Program-made: the position numbers and the translations under genes
The notes under the pieces: generated by a model
Told to the model about the DNA's origin: nothing
Databases searched by the model: none
The model's input: only the letters and a program-made list of their open reading frames with translations
NCBI RefSeq assembly: GCF_000814675.1
Contig: NZ_JWIG01000016.1
Span: forward strand, 124,001 to 188,000
From: Pseudoalteromonas distincta
GTDB taxonomy: Bacteria; Pseudomonadota; Gammaproteobacteria; Enterobacterales; Alteromonadaceae
Direction of reading: 5' to 3'
DNA length: 64,000 nt
Shown here: in pieces, positions 36,498 to 45,360 of the stretch
Layout of the letters: each line of letters begins with the position of its first letter
Position numbering within the stretch: position 1 is the first letter of the stretch

Positions 36498-36600
36498 TGT
36501 TGTATGTATTTAATACTAATTTGGTGCAAAGGGTAAGTTAAAGGGTGTTGTAAGTAAATTATTCTTTGTGAACCTGTGCTGCTGTGTGAAAATAAAAGTT

Positions 36601-37023
36601 ATGCGATTATATAAAGTTATTCACCGTGCACCTTGGCGGGTAGTTAAAATTAGTAAAAAACGCCAACAGCTGCGTTTTCGACGTGCTATGGTGGCGCTTA
36701 AAATCGCACTCGCCCAAGAAAAACAAGAAACTAAAGAAATGCTCTCTATTTATAGGCGTTACACTCAAGGCCACACAAGTAAAGAAGAGTTAAAACGCGC
36801 AAATGAGCAATTTGTTGATATTTTAAAAGGGTTAGGGCTCGGTGTATTTGCTGTATTACCTTTTGCTCCGCTTACAATTCCTTTAGTTGTTAAATTAGGG
36901 AGTTTGGTGGGAGTTGATGTACTGCCAAGTTCGTTTAATATGAACAAATCTATTAAAGAACTAGATGCTAAAATAGATCAAGAAAATCAAAAGCAAGAAT
37001 CTAAAAATAGCTTAAAAAAGTAG
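36601..37023 (+). CDS. LETM1-like domain protein
   Basis: 140 residues from the ATG at 36601. A GTG at 36568 would add an unlikely MNLCCCVKIKV. A basic N-terminal half (about 1-70) is followed by a hydrophobic segment LGLGVFAVLPFAPLTIPLVV and then KLGSLVGVDVLPSSF, the LETM1-core pattern. In mitochondria LETM1 affects K/H or Ca exchange. The role of short bacterial versions is not established. A Lys/Glu-rich coiled tail ends the protein. It lies 75 bp before the aminopeptidase gene on the same strand. Confidence 0.75.
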   Translation: MRLYKVIHRAPWRVVKISKKRQQLRFRRAMVALKIALAQEKQETKEMLSIYRRYTQGHTSKEELKRANEQFVDILKGLGLGVFAVLPFAPLTIPLVVKLGSLVGVDVLPSSFNMNKSIKELDAKIDQENQKQESKNSLKK

Positions 37024-37098
37024 CTAAAATCTCTTCAAATTAGCGATACCTTTTAGGTGCGCTTATTGATATGCTCTTAAGTACCATTTTTATATTAT

Positions 37099-38475
37099 AT
37101 GAGCTTTTTAATGAGTGCATTACTACGTCATACATCTTCTGGTATTCCTTTATCTTTTATTCTTAAAAACGAATTATCTGACTGGCAAGCACAGCAGCCT
37201 GCATTTATACAAAATTGGTTAACTAATACAGGTTTTGAAAAGCAAGGTGTTGCTTTAATTCCTGATGCTAAAACGGGCGAGTTAAGCCAGGTATTTTGTC
37301 TAATGCAAAGCAGCGATGATTTTTGGGCTGCGGGTAATTTAGCAAATACACTTCCTACAGGTACTTATCAAATTCAAGGCGATAGCGCTTTTGTAGAGCA
37401 GGTTGCTTTAGGGTTTGTACTTGGTGGTTACGAATTTAGTGAATATAAAGAAAAGCCAACGGCAAAGGCGCAATTAGCCATTAGCGATAAAGCGTTATAT
37501 GAATGCATTAGCCAGCAAGCTGATGCCATTACACTTGCACGTGATTTAGTTAATACTCCAGCGGTAGATATGATGCCGCAACATTTATCGCAAGTTATGG
37601 AAGATTTAGCTGCAACTTACAATGGCGAATTTTCACAGTGGGTTGGCGATGAGTTACTAGAGCAAAACTACCCGACTATTCACATGGTGGGTCGTGCAAG
37701 CGAAAATAAACCGCGTTTACTTGATTTAAAATGGGGCGCGACAGATGCTCCATTAATTACACTAGTCGGTAAGGGCGTATGTTTTGACTCAGGCGGACTT
37801 GATTTAAAACCGAGCTCTGGCATGCGTAACATGAAAAAAGACATGGGCGGCGCGGCGCACGTAATTGCACTAGCGCAGCTTATTATGGCAGCTAACTTAC
37901 CAATTAGATTACGAGTGCTTGTACCAGCGGTTGAAAATGCGGTATCGCGAAATGCATTTCGCCCGGGCGATGTTGTTAAAACACGCAAAGGCATTATGGT
38001 CGAAATTGATAATACCGACGCTGAAGGCCGCTTAGTATTGTGTGATGCATTAAGCGAAGCACAAAACGATAATCCTGAGCTAATTATTGATTTTGCTACC
38101 CTCACGGGTGCATGTCGTGTTGCACTGGGCACGGAGCTTCCGGGCTTTTTCTCAACAGAGCGCGATGTAGCAAATGGCATTATTGACGCCGGTTTAAGTG
38201 TCCATGATCCTGTTTGGCAACTTCCGCTGTTTGAGCAATACAAAAACTTACTAAAAAGTGATGTAGCCGATATGGCAAACTGTGCAAGTACACCGTTTGG
38301 TGGTGCTATTACCGCAGCGCTTTACTTAAAAGAATTTGTTGAACCAACAACACCGTGGGTACACTTTGATGTAATGGCGTGGAACTTACGTGCATTACCA
38401 GGTCGTCCAACGGGTGGTGAAGCATTAGGTATTCGTGCTGTATTTAACTACTTACAAAATCGTTTTAATAAATAA
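37099..38475 (+). CDS. M17 leucyl aminopeptidase family protein
   Basis: 458 residues, a little shorter than PepA. The C-terminal catalytic domain has the metal-binding and active-site stretch LVGKGVCFDSGGLDLKPS (about 225-242) and the family signature NTDAEGRLVLCDAL (about 304-317). It releases N-terminal residues from peptides using two metal ions and works as a hexamer in the cytoplasm. The N-terminal domain lacks the PepA DNA-binding loop as far as can be judged. The ATG at 37099 is followed by another at 37111; either is possible. Confidence 0.92.
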   Translation: MSFLMSALLRHTSSGIPLSFILKNELSDWQAQQPAFIQNWLTNTGFEKQGVALIPDAKTGELSQVFCLMQSSDDFWAAGNLANTLPTGTYQIQGDSAFVEQVALGFVLGGYEFSEYKEKPTAKAQLAISDKALYECISQQADAITLARDLVNTPAVDMMPQHLSQVMEDLAATYNGEFSQWVGDELLEQNYPTIHMVGRASENKPRLLDLKWGATDAPLITLVGKGVCFDSGGLDLKPSSGMRNMKKDMGGAAHVIALAQLIMAANLPIRLRVLVPAVENAVSRNAFRPGDVVKTRKGIMVEIDNTDAEGRLVLCDALSEAQNDNPELIIDFATLTGACRVALGTELPGFFSTERDVANGIIDAGLSVHDPVWQLPLFEQYKNLLKSDVADMANCASTPFGGAITAALYLKEFVEPTTPWVHFDVMAWNLRALPGRPTGGEALGIRAVFNYLQNRFNK

Positions 38476-38496
38476 GTTTTTGATTCAATAGTAAGA

Positions 38497-38535
38497 ACTT
38501 GAGCTTATGAGTTTTAAACCTCATAAAGCTCAAGT
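38497..38535. terminator. Hairpin between convergent aminopeptidase and VOC genes
   Basis: Left arm ACTTGAGCTTATGAG (38497-38511) and right arm CTCATAAAGCTCAAGT (38520-38535), with one bulge. The right arm lies inside the last codons of the VOC gene. Confidence 0.65.
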
Positions 38536-38900
38536 GGCAAGTTATCTGGATCGGCAAAAAAGGTAAACTTTTTGCCGGTTATTTCATCCACTCTAATATC
38601 CTCAACGTTTACATCGCACGACTCTAAATACGTTTTTGCAATCTGTACATCCGCTACCTTAAAAGCTAAATGTCTTAAGCCTTGTGCTTCGGGATAGCTG
38701 GGTCTTGCGGGCGATCCATCAAACGAAAATAGCTCTATTTGGCTACCATCGGGCATGGCTAAATCTAATTTATATGAATTACGATCAGCTCTAAAGTGCT
38801 CATTAATAACGTTAAGTTTAAGTACATTGCTATAAAAGTGTTTAGAACGTGCATAGTCACTACAAATTATAGCAGCGTGATGAATACCTAAAAGTTTCAA
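38514..38900 (-). CDS. VOC-family protein, YaeR-like
   Basis: 128 residues from a TTG at 38900, chosen because AAGGA lies 7 bases upstream. The frame opens 7 codons earlier inside a terminator. Glyoxalase/VOC fold with metal-ligand-like positions HHAAIICSDY, IELFSFDG, GLRHLAFKV and LPLELYE. The pattern matches E. coli YaeR closely: SDYARSKHFY, ARPSYPEA, DPDNLPLELYE. Catalytic function is unknown. Convergent with the aminopeptidase gene. Confidence 0.87.
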   Translation of the reverse strand: MKLLGIHHAAIICSDYARSKHFYSNVLKLNVINEHFRADRNSYKLDLAMPDGSQIELFSFDGSPARPSYPEAQGLRHLAFKVADVQIAKTYLESCDVNVEDIRVDEITGKKFTFFADPDNLPLELYEV

Positions 38901-38920
38901 ATTTAATTCCTTAAAAAGCA

Positions 38921-38946
38921 AAAACGCACTTAAATAAGTGCGTTTT
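38921..38946 (-). terminator. Terminator of the FabH-like gene
   Basis: 12-bp arms AAAACGCACTTA (38921-38932) and TAAGTGCGTTTT (38935-38946). Confidence 0.88.
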
Positions 38947-38970
38947 AAATGTGGCTTATTACATGTTGTG

Positions 38971-40050
38971 TTAGCTTTGCTCGGCTTCTTTACATGCTTT
39001 AACAGCCGGTGCTACAAGCTCTAAACCAGTTTTATCACAAGGTGGTAAAGCAGCATCGCTTACACTAATAGGCGTTACACGTTCGCCCCATTTTATGTAA
39101 CTTGCAGCCCACGTAAGGCCTGCACCAAATGCTGCAGACATAATGTTTGAATGCGGTTTAATTAACCCTTGCTCAACCGCTTCACATAACGCAATAGCAA
39201 TAGTCGCAGCAGAGGTATTACCATAGTCACCAATGTTAACCATTACTTTTTCGTCAGGTACTTTTAAGCGATGCTGAATAGCCTGAATAATACGTAAGTT
39301 AGCTTGGTGTGGAACGAGTACATTAATGTCGTCAAGGCTCAAATCAGCTTGCTTAAGTACGTCGTCGCAGGCTTCACTCATACCTTTTACAGCACGTTTA
39401 AAAATTTCACGGCCTTCAAATAATAAATCAGAAGGACCAATTGGCTCATACTTATTTAAATCGCTACCAAAGTTGGTGATGTGTAAAATATCGCGGTCTT
39501 CGCTGTCACAACCGGTTTTGGTACCAAGTAAACCCGCTGGCGTATCGGCAGCTTCAAGTATTACTGCACCTGCGCCATCGCCAAATAAAACAGCGCTGTC
39601 GCGACGTGCCCAGTTTACGTACCAGGTCATACGTTCAGCGGCAATAACGACTGCTTTTTTAATCATACCCGCTTGAATTTGTGCTGTAGCAGCTTGCAAT
39701 GCATATAAAAAGCCCGAACATGCCGCGTTTGTATCCATTGCGGCAGCGCCTGTTGCACCAATATTTTTTTGCACTTGTGAGGCGGTATTTGCCACAACAG
39801 TAGAAGGTGTACAGGTTGCTAATATCACTAAATCAATATCTTTAGGATCAATGCCTGCGCACGCAATAGCATGCTTAGCAGCAACGGTTGCCAGCTCAGC
39901 GGTACTTACATGACTCACTCGGCGAGATTTAATGCCAGTACGCGTGGTTATCCACTCGTCGGTGGTATCAACTATTTCACTAATTTCATCGTTGCTAATG
40001 CTTGCTGGTGGAATGCATTTACCCCAACCAGTGATATGTGCGTAAGGCAT
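38971..40050 (-). CDS. 3-oxoacyl-ACP synthase III-like ketoacyl synthase (FabH family)
   Basis: 359 residues from the ATG at 40050. The open frame extends 23 codons further but [15 protein letters not shown] is the family-like start. Catalytic triad C111 (DTNAACSGF), His in [10 protein letters not shown] and Asn in GDYGNTSAA. It condenses an acyl-CoA with malonyl-ACP. There is a C-terminal extension of about 35 residues beyond the usual FabH end. It stands outside any fab operon, so it may be a second synthase with special chain preference rather than the housekeeping FabH. Confidence 0.88.
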   Translation of the reverse strand: MPYAHITGWGKCIPPASISNDEISEIVDTTDEWITTRTGIKSRRVSHVSTAELATVAAKHAIACAGIDPKDIDLVILATCTPSTVVANTASQVQKNIGATGAAAMDTNAACSGFLYALQAATAQIQAGMIKKAVVIAAERMTWYVNWARRDSAVLFGDGAGAVILEAADTPAGLLGTKTGCDSEDRDILHITNFGSDLNKYEPIGPSDLLFEGREIFKRAVKGMSEACDDVLKQADLSLDDINVLVPHQANLRIIQAIQHRLKVPDEKVMVNIGDYGNTSAATIAIALCEAVEQGLIKPHSNIMSAAFGAGLTWAASYIKWGERVTPISVSDAALPPCDKTGLELVAPAVKACKEAEQS

Positions 40051-40203
40051 AGTATGTTCTCTTAAGGTGGTCTGACATGTGTTACTAATGGGGGAGTTAT
40101 ACCAAAAAACGGCTTTCAAGACTAGTTTATAGCATGTTTTGTATCGTAAATATTCGCAATTACAGGTTATTTAAGGTAATGCTAGTATAAAAAAGGAGCA
40201 AGT

Positions 40204-41511
40204 ATGAAAACAACACTAATAACAATATTCACTTCAATAACGCTGGCATTAATAACAAATGGGGCTTTTGCTCAACAGCATAAAATTATTTATGCGGGCA
40301 GTTTACTTGCATCCGAAGATCAAAAAGTAAAAACAGAGCAAACGTTAGTCATCACAGATAATACAATAACAGCCATTAAAAACGGCTACCTCACAAAAGC
40401 AGAACTTAACCTACCTGATGCCGATATTATCAATCTTAAAAATCAATTTGTAATGCCAGGTCTTATTGATATGCATGTTCACGTTACGTTTGAGCGAGAT
40501 GCAAAAGCAAACCCTCACCGCTGGGCAACAGAATATGATGCCGATTATGCTTTGCGCTCAATTAAATATTTACAACGTACGCTCGATGCGGGTTTTACAT
40601 CAGTGCGTGATTTAGGTAGCGATCACAAAGTAATATTTCCGCTAAAGCGCGCTATTGAGCGAAATGATATTAACGGCCCTCGCATTTTTGCAGCGGGTAA
40701 TACAATATCGCCTACCGGCGGACACGCAGATATGCACGGATATCGAAAAGATATCACAGATGCGGTTACAGGCGGGATTGGTATTTGTAATGGCGCGGAT
40801 GATTGTAGCCGTGCGGTACGCGAGGTAATTAAAAGTGGTGCTGATGTAATTAAAATTACTGCCACGGGTGGAGTACTAAGTAATACCGCTGCTGGGGTTA
40901 ACCAACAACTTACAGATGCAGAGCTGATTGCAATTGTTGATACGGCTCACCACTTAGGACGTAAAGTTACAGCCCATGCACACGGTACACAAGGTATAAA
41001 AGCGGCCTTAAAAGCCGGTGTAGATTCTATTGAGCATGGCTCTTATTTAGATAAAGAGGCAATAAAGTTATTTAAAAAAACGGGGGCTTATTTAGTACCG
41101 ACGCTTTTAGCGGGTGCAACGGTAAGTGAAGAGGTGCTAACAAATCCAAATATGCCACCGGCAATAGCCGACAAAGTGCGTGAAGTTACTCCAAAAATGC
41201 AGGCTTCGTTTAAACTTGCACTGAAAAACAAGGTTAATATAGCTTTTGGAACAGACTCTGGTGTGTCGCGTCATGGACTTAATGCTAACGAATTTAGTTT
41301 AATGGTAAACAATGGTATGAGCGAAGCCCAAGCTATTAAATCAGCAACCATACATGCAGCTAAACTGCTGGGGCAAAGCGCACTCATTGGCGACTTGAGT
41401 GTTGGTAAACAAGCAGATATTATCAGTGTGAATGGCTCACCGCTTAAAAATATCGACGTACTTAAAAACGTGCAATTTGTTATGAAAGCCGGGCAAGTTT
41501 ATAAACAATAG
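40204..41511 (+). CDS. Secreted metal-dependent amidohydrolase (Xaa-Pro dipeptidase-like)
   Basis: 435 residues with a signal peptide cleaved about FAQQ. Amidohydrolase TIM barrel: metal ligands HMHVHVTF (about 95), the carboxylated Lys in DVIKITATGG, His in TAHAHGTQG and in SIEHGSYL, and the Asp in FGTDSGVSRHG. These are complete for a binuclear site. Relatives hydrolyse dipeptides or arylesters in the periplasm. AAAAGGAG precedes the ATG. The NTF2-like gene follows after 8 bp, so they form an operon. Confidence 0.9.
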   Translation: MKTTLITIFTSITLALITNGAFAQQHKIIYAGSLLASEDQKVKTEQTLVITDNTITAIKNGYLTKAELNLPDADIINLKNQFVMPGLIDMHVHVTFERDAKANPHRWATEYDADYALRSIKYLQRTLDAGFTSVRDLGSDHKVIFPLKRAIERNDINGPRIFAAGNTISPTGGHADMHGYRKDITDAVTGGIGICNGADDCSRAVREVIKSGADVIKITATGGVLSNTAAGVNQQLTDAELIAIVDTAHHLGRKVTAHAHGTQGIKAALKAGVDSIEHGSYLDKEAIKLFKKTGAYLVPTLLAGATVSEEVLTNPNMPPAIADKVREVTPKMQASFKLALKNKVNIAFGTDSGVSRHGLNANEFSLMVNNGMSEAQAIKSATIHAAKLLGQSALIGDLSVGKQADIISVNGSPLKNIDVLKNVQFVMKAGQVYKQ

Positions 41512-41519
41512 GGAAGGTT

Positions 41520-41924
41520 ATGAGCAGCAAAATAAAAGTGTCGTTGTTTAATCATTTGATTGACGCTGAGCGCCAGTTATTAGACCCAGAAGTTCGCCAA
41601 TCTGAGCGCGCATTAGATGCTTTACTCGATGATGAATTTATCGAAATTGCTGCCAATGGCACTACATTTAATAAATACCAAGTACTAACTCGTTTACCTA
41701 CCGAGGTTGTGCCACAGTTTTATAATCAGCATTTTAAGGGCCGAATGCTGAGCGATGATGTAGTGCAACTTAGTTACCAAGCTGCTTTTAGGCGCTCTGC
41801 TCGCGCTGAGTTTAATTATTCATTGCGTATGTCGCTTTGGCGTAAAAGTAATGAACAATGGAAAATGGTGTTTCACCAAGGAACGCCTTGTGCGCCGTTT
41901 TCAATTTCGATGGATGATGATTAA
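41520..41924 (+). CDS. NTF2-like (DUF4440-type) protein
   Basis: 134 residues. The alpha+beta cone fold is suggested by an N-terminal helix (LIDAERQLLDPEVRQSERAL), then LLDDEFIEIAANGTTFNK and the late strands WRKSNEQWKMVFHQGTP. Proteins of this type include small enzymes and binding domains, and the fold alone does not give a function. GGGAAGG lies just before the ATG. It is downstream of the amidohydrolase (8-bp gap) and upstream of the kinase. Confidence 0.8.
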   Translation: MSSKIKVSLFNHLIDAERQLLDPEVRQSERALDALLDDEFIEIAANGTTFNKYQVLTRLPTEVVPQFYNQHFKGRMLSDDVVQLSYQAAFRRSARAEFNYSLRMSLWRKSNEQWKMVFHQGTPCAPFSISMDDD

Positions 41925-41985
41925 AAATCATATAACCGTTAAAATAACCTTATTAAACATTTGATTGGGCAATAACCTGTTGTTA

Positions 41986-43227
41986 ATGCGTACCGACCCC
42001 ACCATTAGTCGATTATTAATGCTGCGAAGCGGCGCTATTGCCGTGCAATTAATTGCTGTACTTAGCGTTTATTTTTTACTAGAACATCAAATTGCATTAC
42101 TGCCTTTACTTATTGTTATTGCCGTTGAGGCTGTGTTTCAGCTTATTAGCCTATTTGCTTATCGTAATGTAAGCCGTGCTAAACCTTTGGGTATGTTGAT
42201 GCAGTTAACTGCAGACGTATTATTTTTAACGGTTTTACTATCGCTAAGCGGCGGTGCAACTAATGCATTTGTTTCGTTATTATTGCTCCCAATAATGATC
42301 GCTGCTGTTACGCTGCGAGAAAAAGGATTAGCTTATATTGCGGTATTAGCCATTGCCGCATACAGTTTGCTACTTATAAAGATGCCCGATCACAGTATGC
42401 ATCAAATGAATATGAGTGGTCATTTTATTGGCATGTGGGTTAATTTTGTTTTAAGTGCCAGCGTAATCGCACTTGTTATTGGCGCAATGAGCAGGGCACT
42501 TAAAGAGCGAGAGCGAATTATTGCAAACGTGCGTGAAAAACAATTGCGTAATGAACAGCTTGTTACCCTTGATGGGGCTGCTGCACAAATCACCCATCAA
42601 CTAGCGACCCCAATTGCAAATTTACAGCTATTGTTTGAAGAGTTATTAGAAGACCAGCCAAATAACCCTATTGTTAAGCACATGCAAGCGCCGCTTACTC
42701 AGTGTAGTACGCAACTTAACGACTTTAGAAAACTCTCAGAGCAATTACGCCTTAAAAATTCGCAAGAGCATACCACCGTAAAGCAACTGCAAACGCAAAT
42801 TACAGATACGCTTTTACTGCAATACCCTGATCAGCACATTAAATGGATAACGCCACCTATTGCGGCAACGCTATTGAGTGATGCGATGTTATTGCCTGCT
42901 ATTTTAAATTTATTGCAAAATGCCGCGCTCGCTAATCAAAAACAAGGCCAAACTCAATTAGAGCTGAGTTGGCAGCAAGATAACTTACATAGTGAATGCG
43001 TTTACTTGTTAATTCGCGATTTTGGCCGTGGCTTTTCATCATCGCAATTAGCAGAGCTTGGCGGGCAACTTATGCCAAGCGATCAAGGAATGGGGCTTGC
43101 TGTGCTTTTATCAAACGTTACTTTTGAGCGTTTAAATGGCTCACTTACCTTGTTTAACCATGCAGATGGCGGCGCTGTCGCCAAAGTTAAACTCGCTATT
43201 GTAAACACTGAGAATAACGCCTCATGA
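41986..43227 (+). CDS. RegB/PrrB-like redox sensor histidine kinase
   Basis: 413 residues from the ATG at 41986; a TTG 7 codons earlier is also possible. Six membrane helices (about 10-170) contain GGATNAF, the position of the RegB quinone-site motif GGxxNPF. The phospho-accepting histidine is H204 in ITHQLATPIANLQ. The acidic residue that usually follows the His is Gln here. C240 (PLTQCSTQL) aligns with the redox cysteine of RegB. HATPase motifs are LLQNAAL, IRDFGRGF and DQGMGLAV. Its stop overlaps the response-regulator start (ATGA). A redox or respiratory role is inferred from RegB. Confidence 0.87.
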   Translation: MRTDPTISRLLMLRSGAIAVQLIAVLSVYFLLEHQIALLPLLIVIAVEAVFQLISLFAYRNVSRAKPLGMLMQLTADVLFLTVLLSLSGGATNAFVSLLLLPIMIAAVTLREKGLAYIAVLAIAAYSLLLIKMPDHSMHQMNMSGHFIGMWVNFVLSASVIALVIGAMSRALKERERIIANVREKQLRNEQLVTLDGAAAQITHQLATPIANLQLLFEELLEDQPNNPIVKHMQAPLTQCSTQLNDFRKLSEQLRLKNSQEHTTVKQLQTQITDTLLLQYPDQHIKWITPPIAATLLSDAMLLPAILNLLQNAALANQKQGQTQLELSWQQDNLHSECVYLLIRDFGRGFSSSQLAELGGQLMPSDQGMGLAVLLSNVTFERLNGSLTLFNHADGGAVAKVKLAIVNTENNAS

Positions 43228-43751
43228 AGTTACTTATAATTGAAGACGACATTAATTTAGCCAGCACACTGGCAAGGCGCTTAACTAAACAAAGCTTTGC
43301 CTGCGAGGTGGCGCATAATCAAAGTGATGCGTTACTTACCGCGCGTAAACTATTGCCCGACTTTGTTTTATTAGACATGAAACTGGGCGACGATAACGGA
43401 CTGACACTAATAAAGCCGCTGCGTAGTTTGCTCCCCCAAGCTCATATTGTTTTACTAACCGGGTTTGCAAGTATAGCAACCGCAGTAGAGGCAATGCGTT
43501 TAGGCGCAAACGATTACCTTACTAAGCCGGTTGATATGGCAACATTATTAAAAGCGCTTAACACCGATCCTGTGGCATCGGCATCGAATGTTATTGATGA
43601 TGCGGTTATGTCGCCGGAGCGCTTAGAGTGGGAGCATATTCAACAAGTATTACACAGTAATAATGGCAATGTGTCGGTTACCGCGCGGCAACTTAATATG
43701 CATAGACGTACTTTGCAGCGCAAGTTACAAAAAAAGCCGGTGCAGCAGTAA
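43224..43751 (+). CDS. RegA/PrrA-like response regulator
   Basis: 175 residues. Receiver domain (about 1-120) with acidic pair in IIEDDINL, phospho-acceptor Asp in FVLLDMKLGDDNGL and Lys in YLTKPVD. A Fis-type helix-turn-helix closes the protein (NVSVTARQLNMHRRTLQRKL). This is the short RegA/ActR architecture without an AAA domain. It starts within the kinase gene (ATGA overlap), so the pair is translationally coupled. Target genes cannot be told from here. Confidence 0.92.
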   Translation: MKLLIIEDDINLASTLARRLTKQSFACEVAHNQSDALLTARKLLPDFVLLDMKLGDDNGLTLIKPLRSLLPQAHIVLLTGFASIATAVEAMRLGANDYLTKPVDMATLLKALNTDPVASASNVIDDAVMSPERLEWEHIQQVLHSNNGNVSVTARQLNMHRRTLQRKLQKKPVQQ

Positions 43752-43778
43752 TTTATTACTTAATTTAAGGAAAGTGTT

Positions 43779-44201
43779 ATGAGCGATGATGCAGTGACAA
43801 TAATGCAAAATCAAAAAATTATATTATTTGATGCGCAATGTAAGCTGTGCAGCGCGTGGTGTAACTTTATTATTGCTCACGATAAAAATACTATTTTTAA
43901 ATTATGCAGCGTGCAATCTCTAAAAGGGGAATTGCTGTTAACGCATTTTGGTTTTTCAACAACTGAATATGCCTCAATGGTGCTTGTTGAAAATGGTAAA
44001 GCATTTACCCAAAGCCATGCTTTTTTTAATGTTGTTAAGCAGCTAGGTTACCCATACAAGCTAGCAACTGTATTTAGTATTTTGCCAACTAGGTTTAATA
44101 ATTGGTTATACGATAGGGTTGCTTTAAACCGCTATACCTTATTTGGAAAATATCAGTATTGCAGAATTCCCAACCCAGATGATGCTAAACATTATTTATA
44201 A
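43779..44201 (+). CDS. DCC-family thiol-disulfide oxidoreductase-like protein
   Basis: 140 residues. The N-terminal DxxCxLC motif is in ILFDAQCKLCSAW. A DCC-type fold follows (FKLCSVQS), then RYTLFGKYQYCRIPNPDD. Family members are predicted oxidoreductases with little experimental support. It lies 28 bp after the response regulator, on the same strand. A second DCC protein occurs at 48959-49357. Confidence 0.85.
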   Translation: MSDDAVTIMQNQKIILFDAQCKLCSAWCNFIIAHDKNTIFKLCSVQSLKGELLLTHFGFSTTEYASMVLVENGKAFTQSHAFFNVVKQLGYPYKLATVFSILPTRFNNWLYDRVALNRYTLFGKYQYCRIPNPDDAKHYL

Positions 44202-44322
44202 ATTAGGCGTTAATACAATGCAGTAGCGTTAATACACTGCAGTATAAGTAGATGCTAGGTTTATAGGGTTGTGTTAAAATCGCCGCGTTTAATTTTAGCT
44301 AACGGTATAAAAGGCTTTTTTC

Positions 44323-44601
44323 ATGGCAAACACAGCACATGCACTTCACATTTTGGTTAAGCACAAAGAAATTGCAGAAGATATTATTAAGCAATTAGGT
44401 AAAGGTGCGAAGTTTCAGACCTTAGCTAAAAAGTATTCGTCATGCCCATCGGGTAAAAAAGGCGGTGACTTAGGTGAATTTAGACGCGGACAAATGGTTC
44501 CACAGTTTGACAAAATTGCATTTAAAGGCGCAATTTTAGAACCCCACCTAGTTAAAACTAAATTTGGCTGGCATGTAATTAAAGTACTTTATCGTACTTA
44601 G
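44323..44601 (+). CDS. ppiC: Peptidyl-prolyl cis-trans isomerase (parvulin)
   Basis: 92 residues, the size of cytoplasmic PpiC. Motifs [45 protein letters not shown] and [12 protein letters not shown]. It speeds prolyl isomerisation. Its last 34 codons are repeated 331 bp downstream in a broken copy, with 64 bp identical at the 3' end. Confidence 0.94.
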   Translation: MANTAHALHILVKHKEIAEDIIKQLGKGAKFQTLAKKYSSCPSGKKGGDLGEFRRGQMVPQFDKIAFKGAILEPHLVKTKFGWHVIKVLYRT

Positions 44602-44652
44602 TTTATTTAAACTGTTTAATAATTGACGCGTCTTAGCAAGCGTCTATTTCAT

Positions 44653-44700
44653 CACCTATCCTAAATTTACACTTTGACGAACTATGAGTTAGGATGGGTG
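44653..44700. repeat. Inverted repeat in the ppiC duplication gap
   Basis: CACCTATCCTAA (44653-44664) and TTAGGATGGGTG (44689-44700), 11 of 12 complementary. It could be a terminator of ppiC lacking a U-run, or an end of the inserted DNA. Confidence 0.5.
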
Positions 44701-44705
44701 TCATC

Positions 44706-44830
44706 TTAGTTTATTGCCTTAGGAACTTCAGCCACAGTTGTTACAAATCCTTCTGGATGGATAGGACACTTGGCCGGTGATTTATTAGGCTGTCTGCGTA
44801 AAAATAGGTGCCTGTCTTGCTTAATATCTA
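44706..44830 (-). pseudogene. Possible remnant of an unidentified gene between the two ppiC ends
   Basis: An open stretch of about 41 codons on the minus strand ending at TAA 44706-44708. It reads, for example, DIKQDRHLFLRRQPNKS and CPIHPEGFVTT, which looks more protein-like than random. An ATG at 44852 lies inside the antisense of the ppiC fragment. I do not recognise the family. Confidence 0.25.
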
Positions 44831-44932
44831 CCACAGTTCGATAAGGTTGCATTTAAAGGCGAAATTTTAGAGCCCCACCTAGTTAAAACTAAATTTGGCT
44901 GGCATGTAATTAAAGTACTTTATCGTACTTAG
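44831..44932 (+). pseudogene. Truncated second copy of the ppiC 3' end
   Basis: Colinear with 44500-44601 at an offset of 331. Decodes as PQFDKVAFKGEILEPHLV and on to the VLYRT stop. The first about 40 bases differ from the intact gene at several sites. The 64 bases from 44873 to 44936 are identical to 44542-44605. There is no start codon or N-terminal half. This suggests an old paralogue partly homogenised by conversion, or a recombination scar. Confidence 0.85.
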
Positions 44933-44970
44933 TTTACTTTTAAGTAAAGAAGTAACCTTCGCTGTATAGA

Positions 44971-44997
44971 AAAAGGCTGCAATGTGCAGCTTTTTTT
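44971..44997. terminator. Terminator between the ppiC remnant and the TonB-C lipoprotein
   Basis: Stem AAAGGCTGCA/TGCAGCTTT with a T7 tail on the plus strand. Its core GGCTGCAATGTGCAGC recurs at 45481-45496. Confidence 0.85.
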
Positions 44998-45012
44998 AGT
45001 TTTAGTTAGTTA

Positions 45013-45360
45013 TTATTTTGCTAAATTAAAATCTATAGTCATTTCTAAGTCTTCATCAACTACCGCAATACCATTAACTACTTTAGGTGCATAACGCCAT
45101 TTAGAAAGAGAGCGAATCGCTGCTTTATCAAAAATTTTCACAGGCTCAGCTTTAATCACTTTAATATTAACTGGCTTACCAGATGTATCTACATCAAAAG
45201 ACATTGTCACACTACCTTCAATTTTTTCACGGACACTTTTAATTGGATACTCCGCAGGACTGGGCATTATCAGTGTAGAGTTAGGGCTATCAGGTAGATG
45301 TGTTGTCGAACAAGCGGTTAAAAGAAACAGTGACGTCAATGTTGTAATTATATATTTCAT
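45013..45360 (-). CDS. Lipoprotein with a TonB C-terminal domain
   Basis: 115 residues. The lipobox LLTACSTT puts the acylated Cys at about residue 17. A TonB-C fold follows: YPIKSVREKIEGSVTMSFDVDTSGKPVNIKV and DKAAIRSLSKWRYAPK. It lacks the N-terminal membrane helix and the Pro-rich span of real TonB, so it cannot energise receptors in the usual way. It may be a free periplasmic or outer-membrane-attached partner. Single gene between two matching terminators. Confidence 0.88.
   Translation of the reverse strand: MKYIITTLTSLFLLTACSTTHLPDSPNSTLIMPSPAEYPIKSVREKIEGSVTMSFDVDTSGKPVNIKVIKAEPVKIFDKAAIRSLSKWRYAPKVVNGIAVVDEDLEMTIDFNLAK

Noticed and set aside
36344..36541. 65-codon plus-strand frame
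   Set aside because: Antisense shadow of the Cys-rich Oxidored-like gene at 36318-36497, which has the recognisable motif.
37680..38243. 187-codon minus-strand frame
   Set aside because: Antisense of the M17 aminopeptidase, whose catalytic motifs are on the plus strand.
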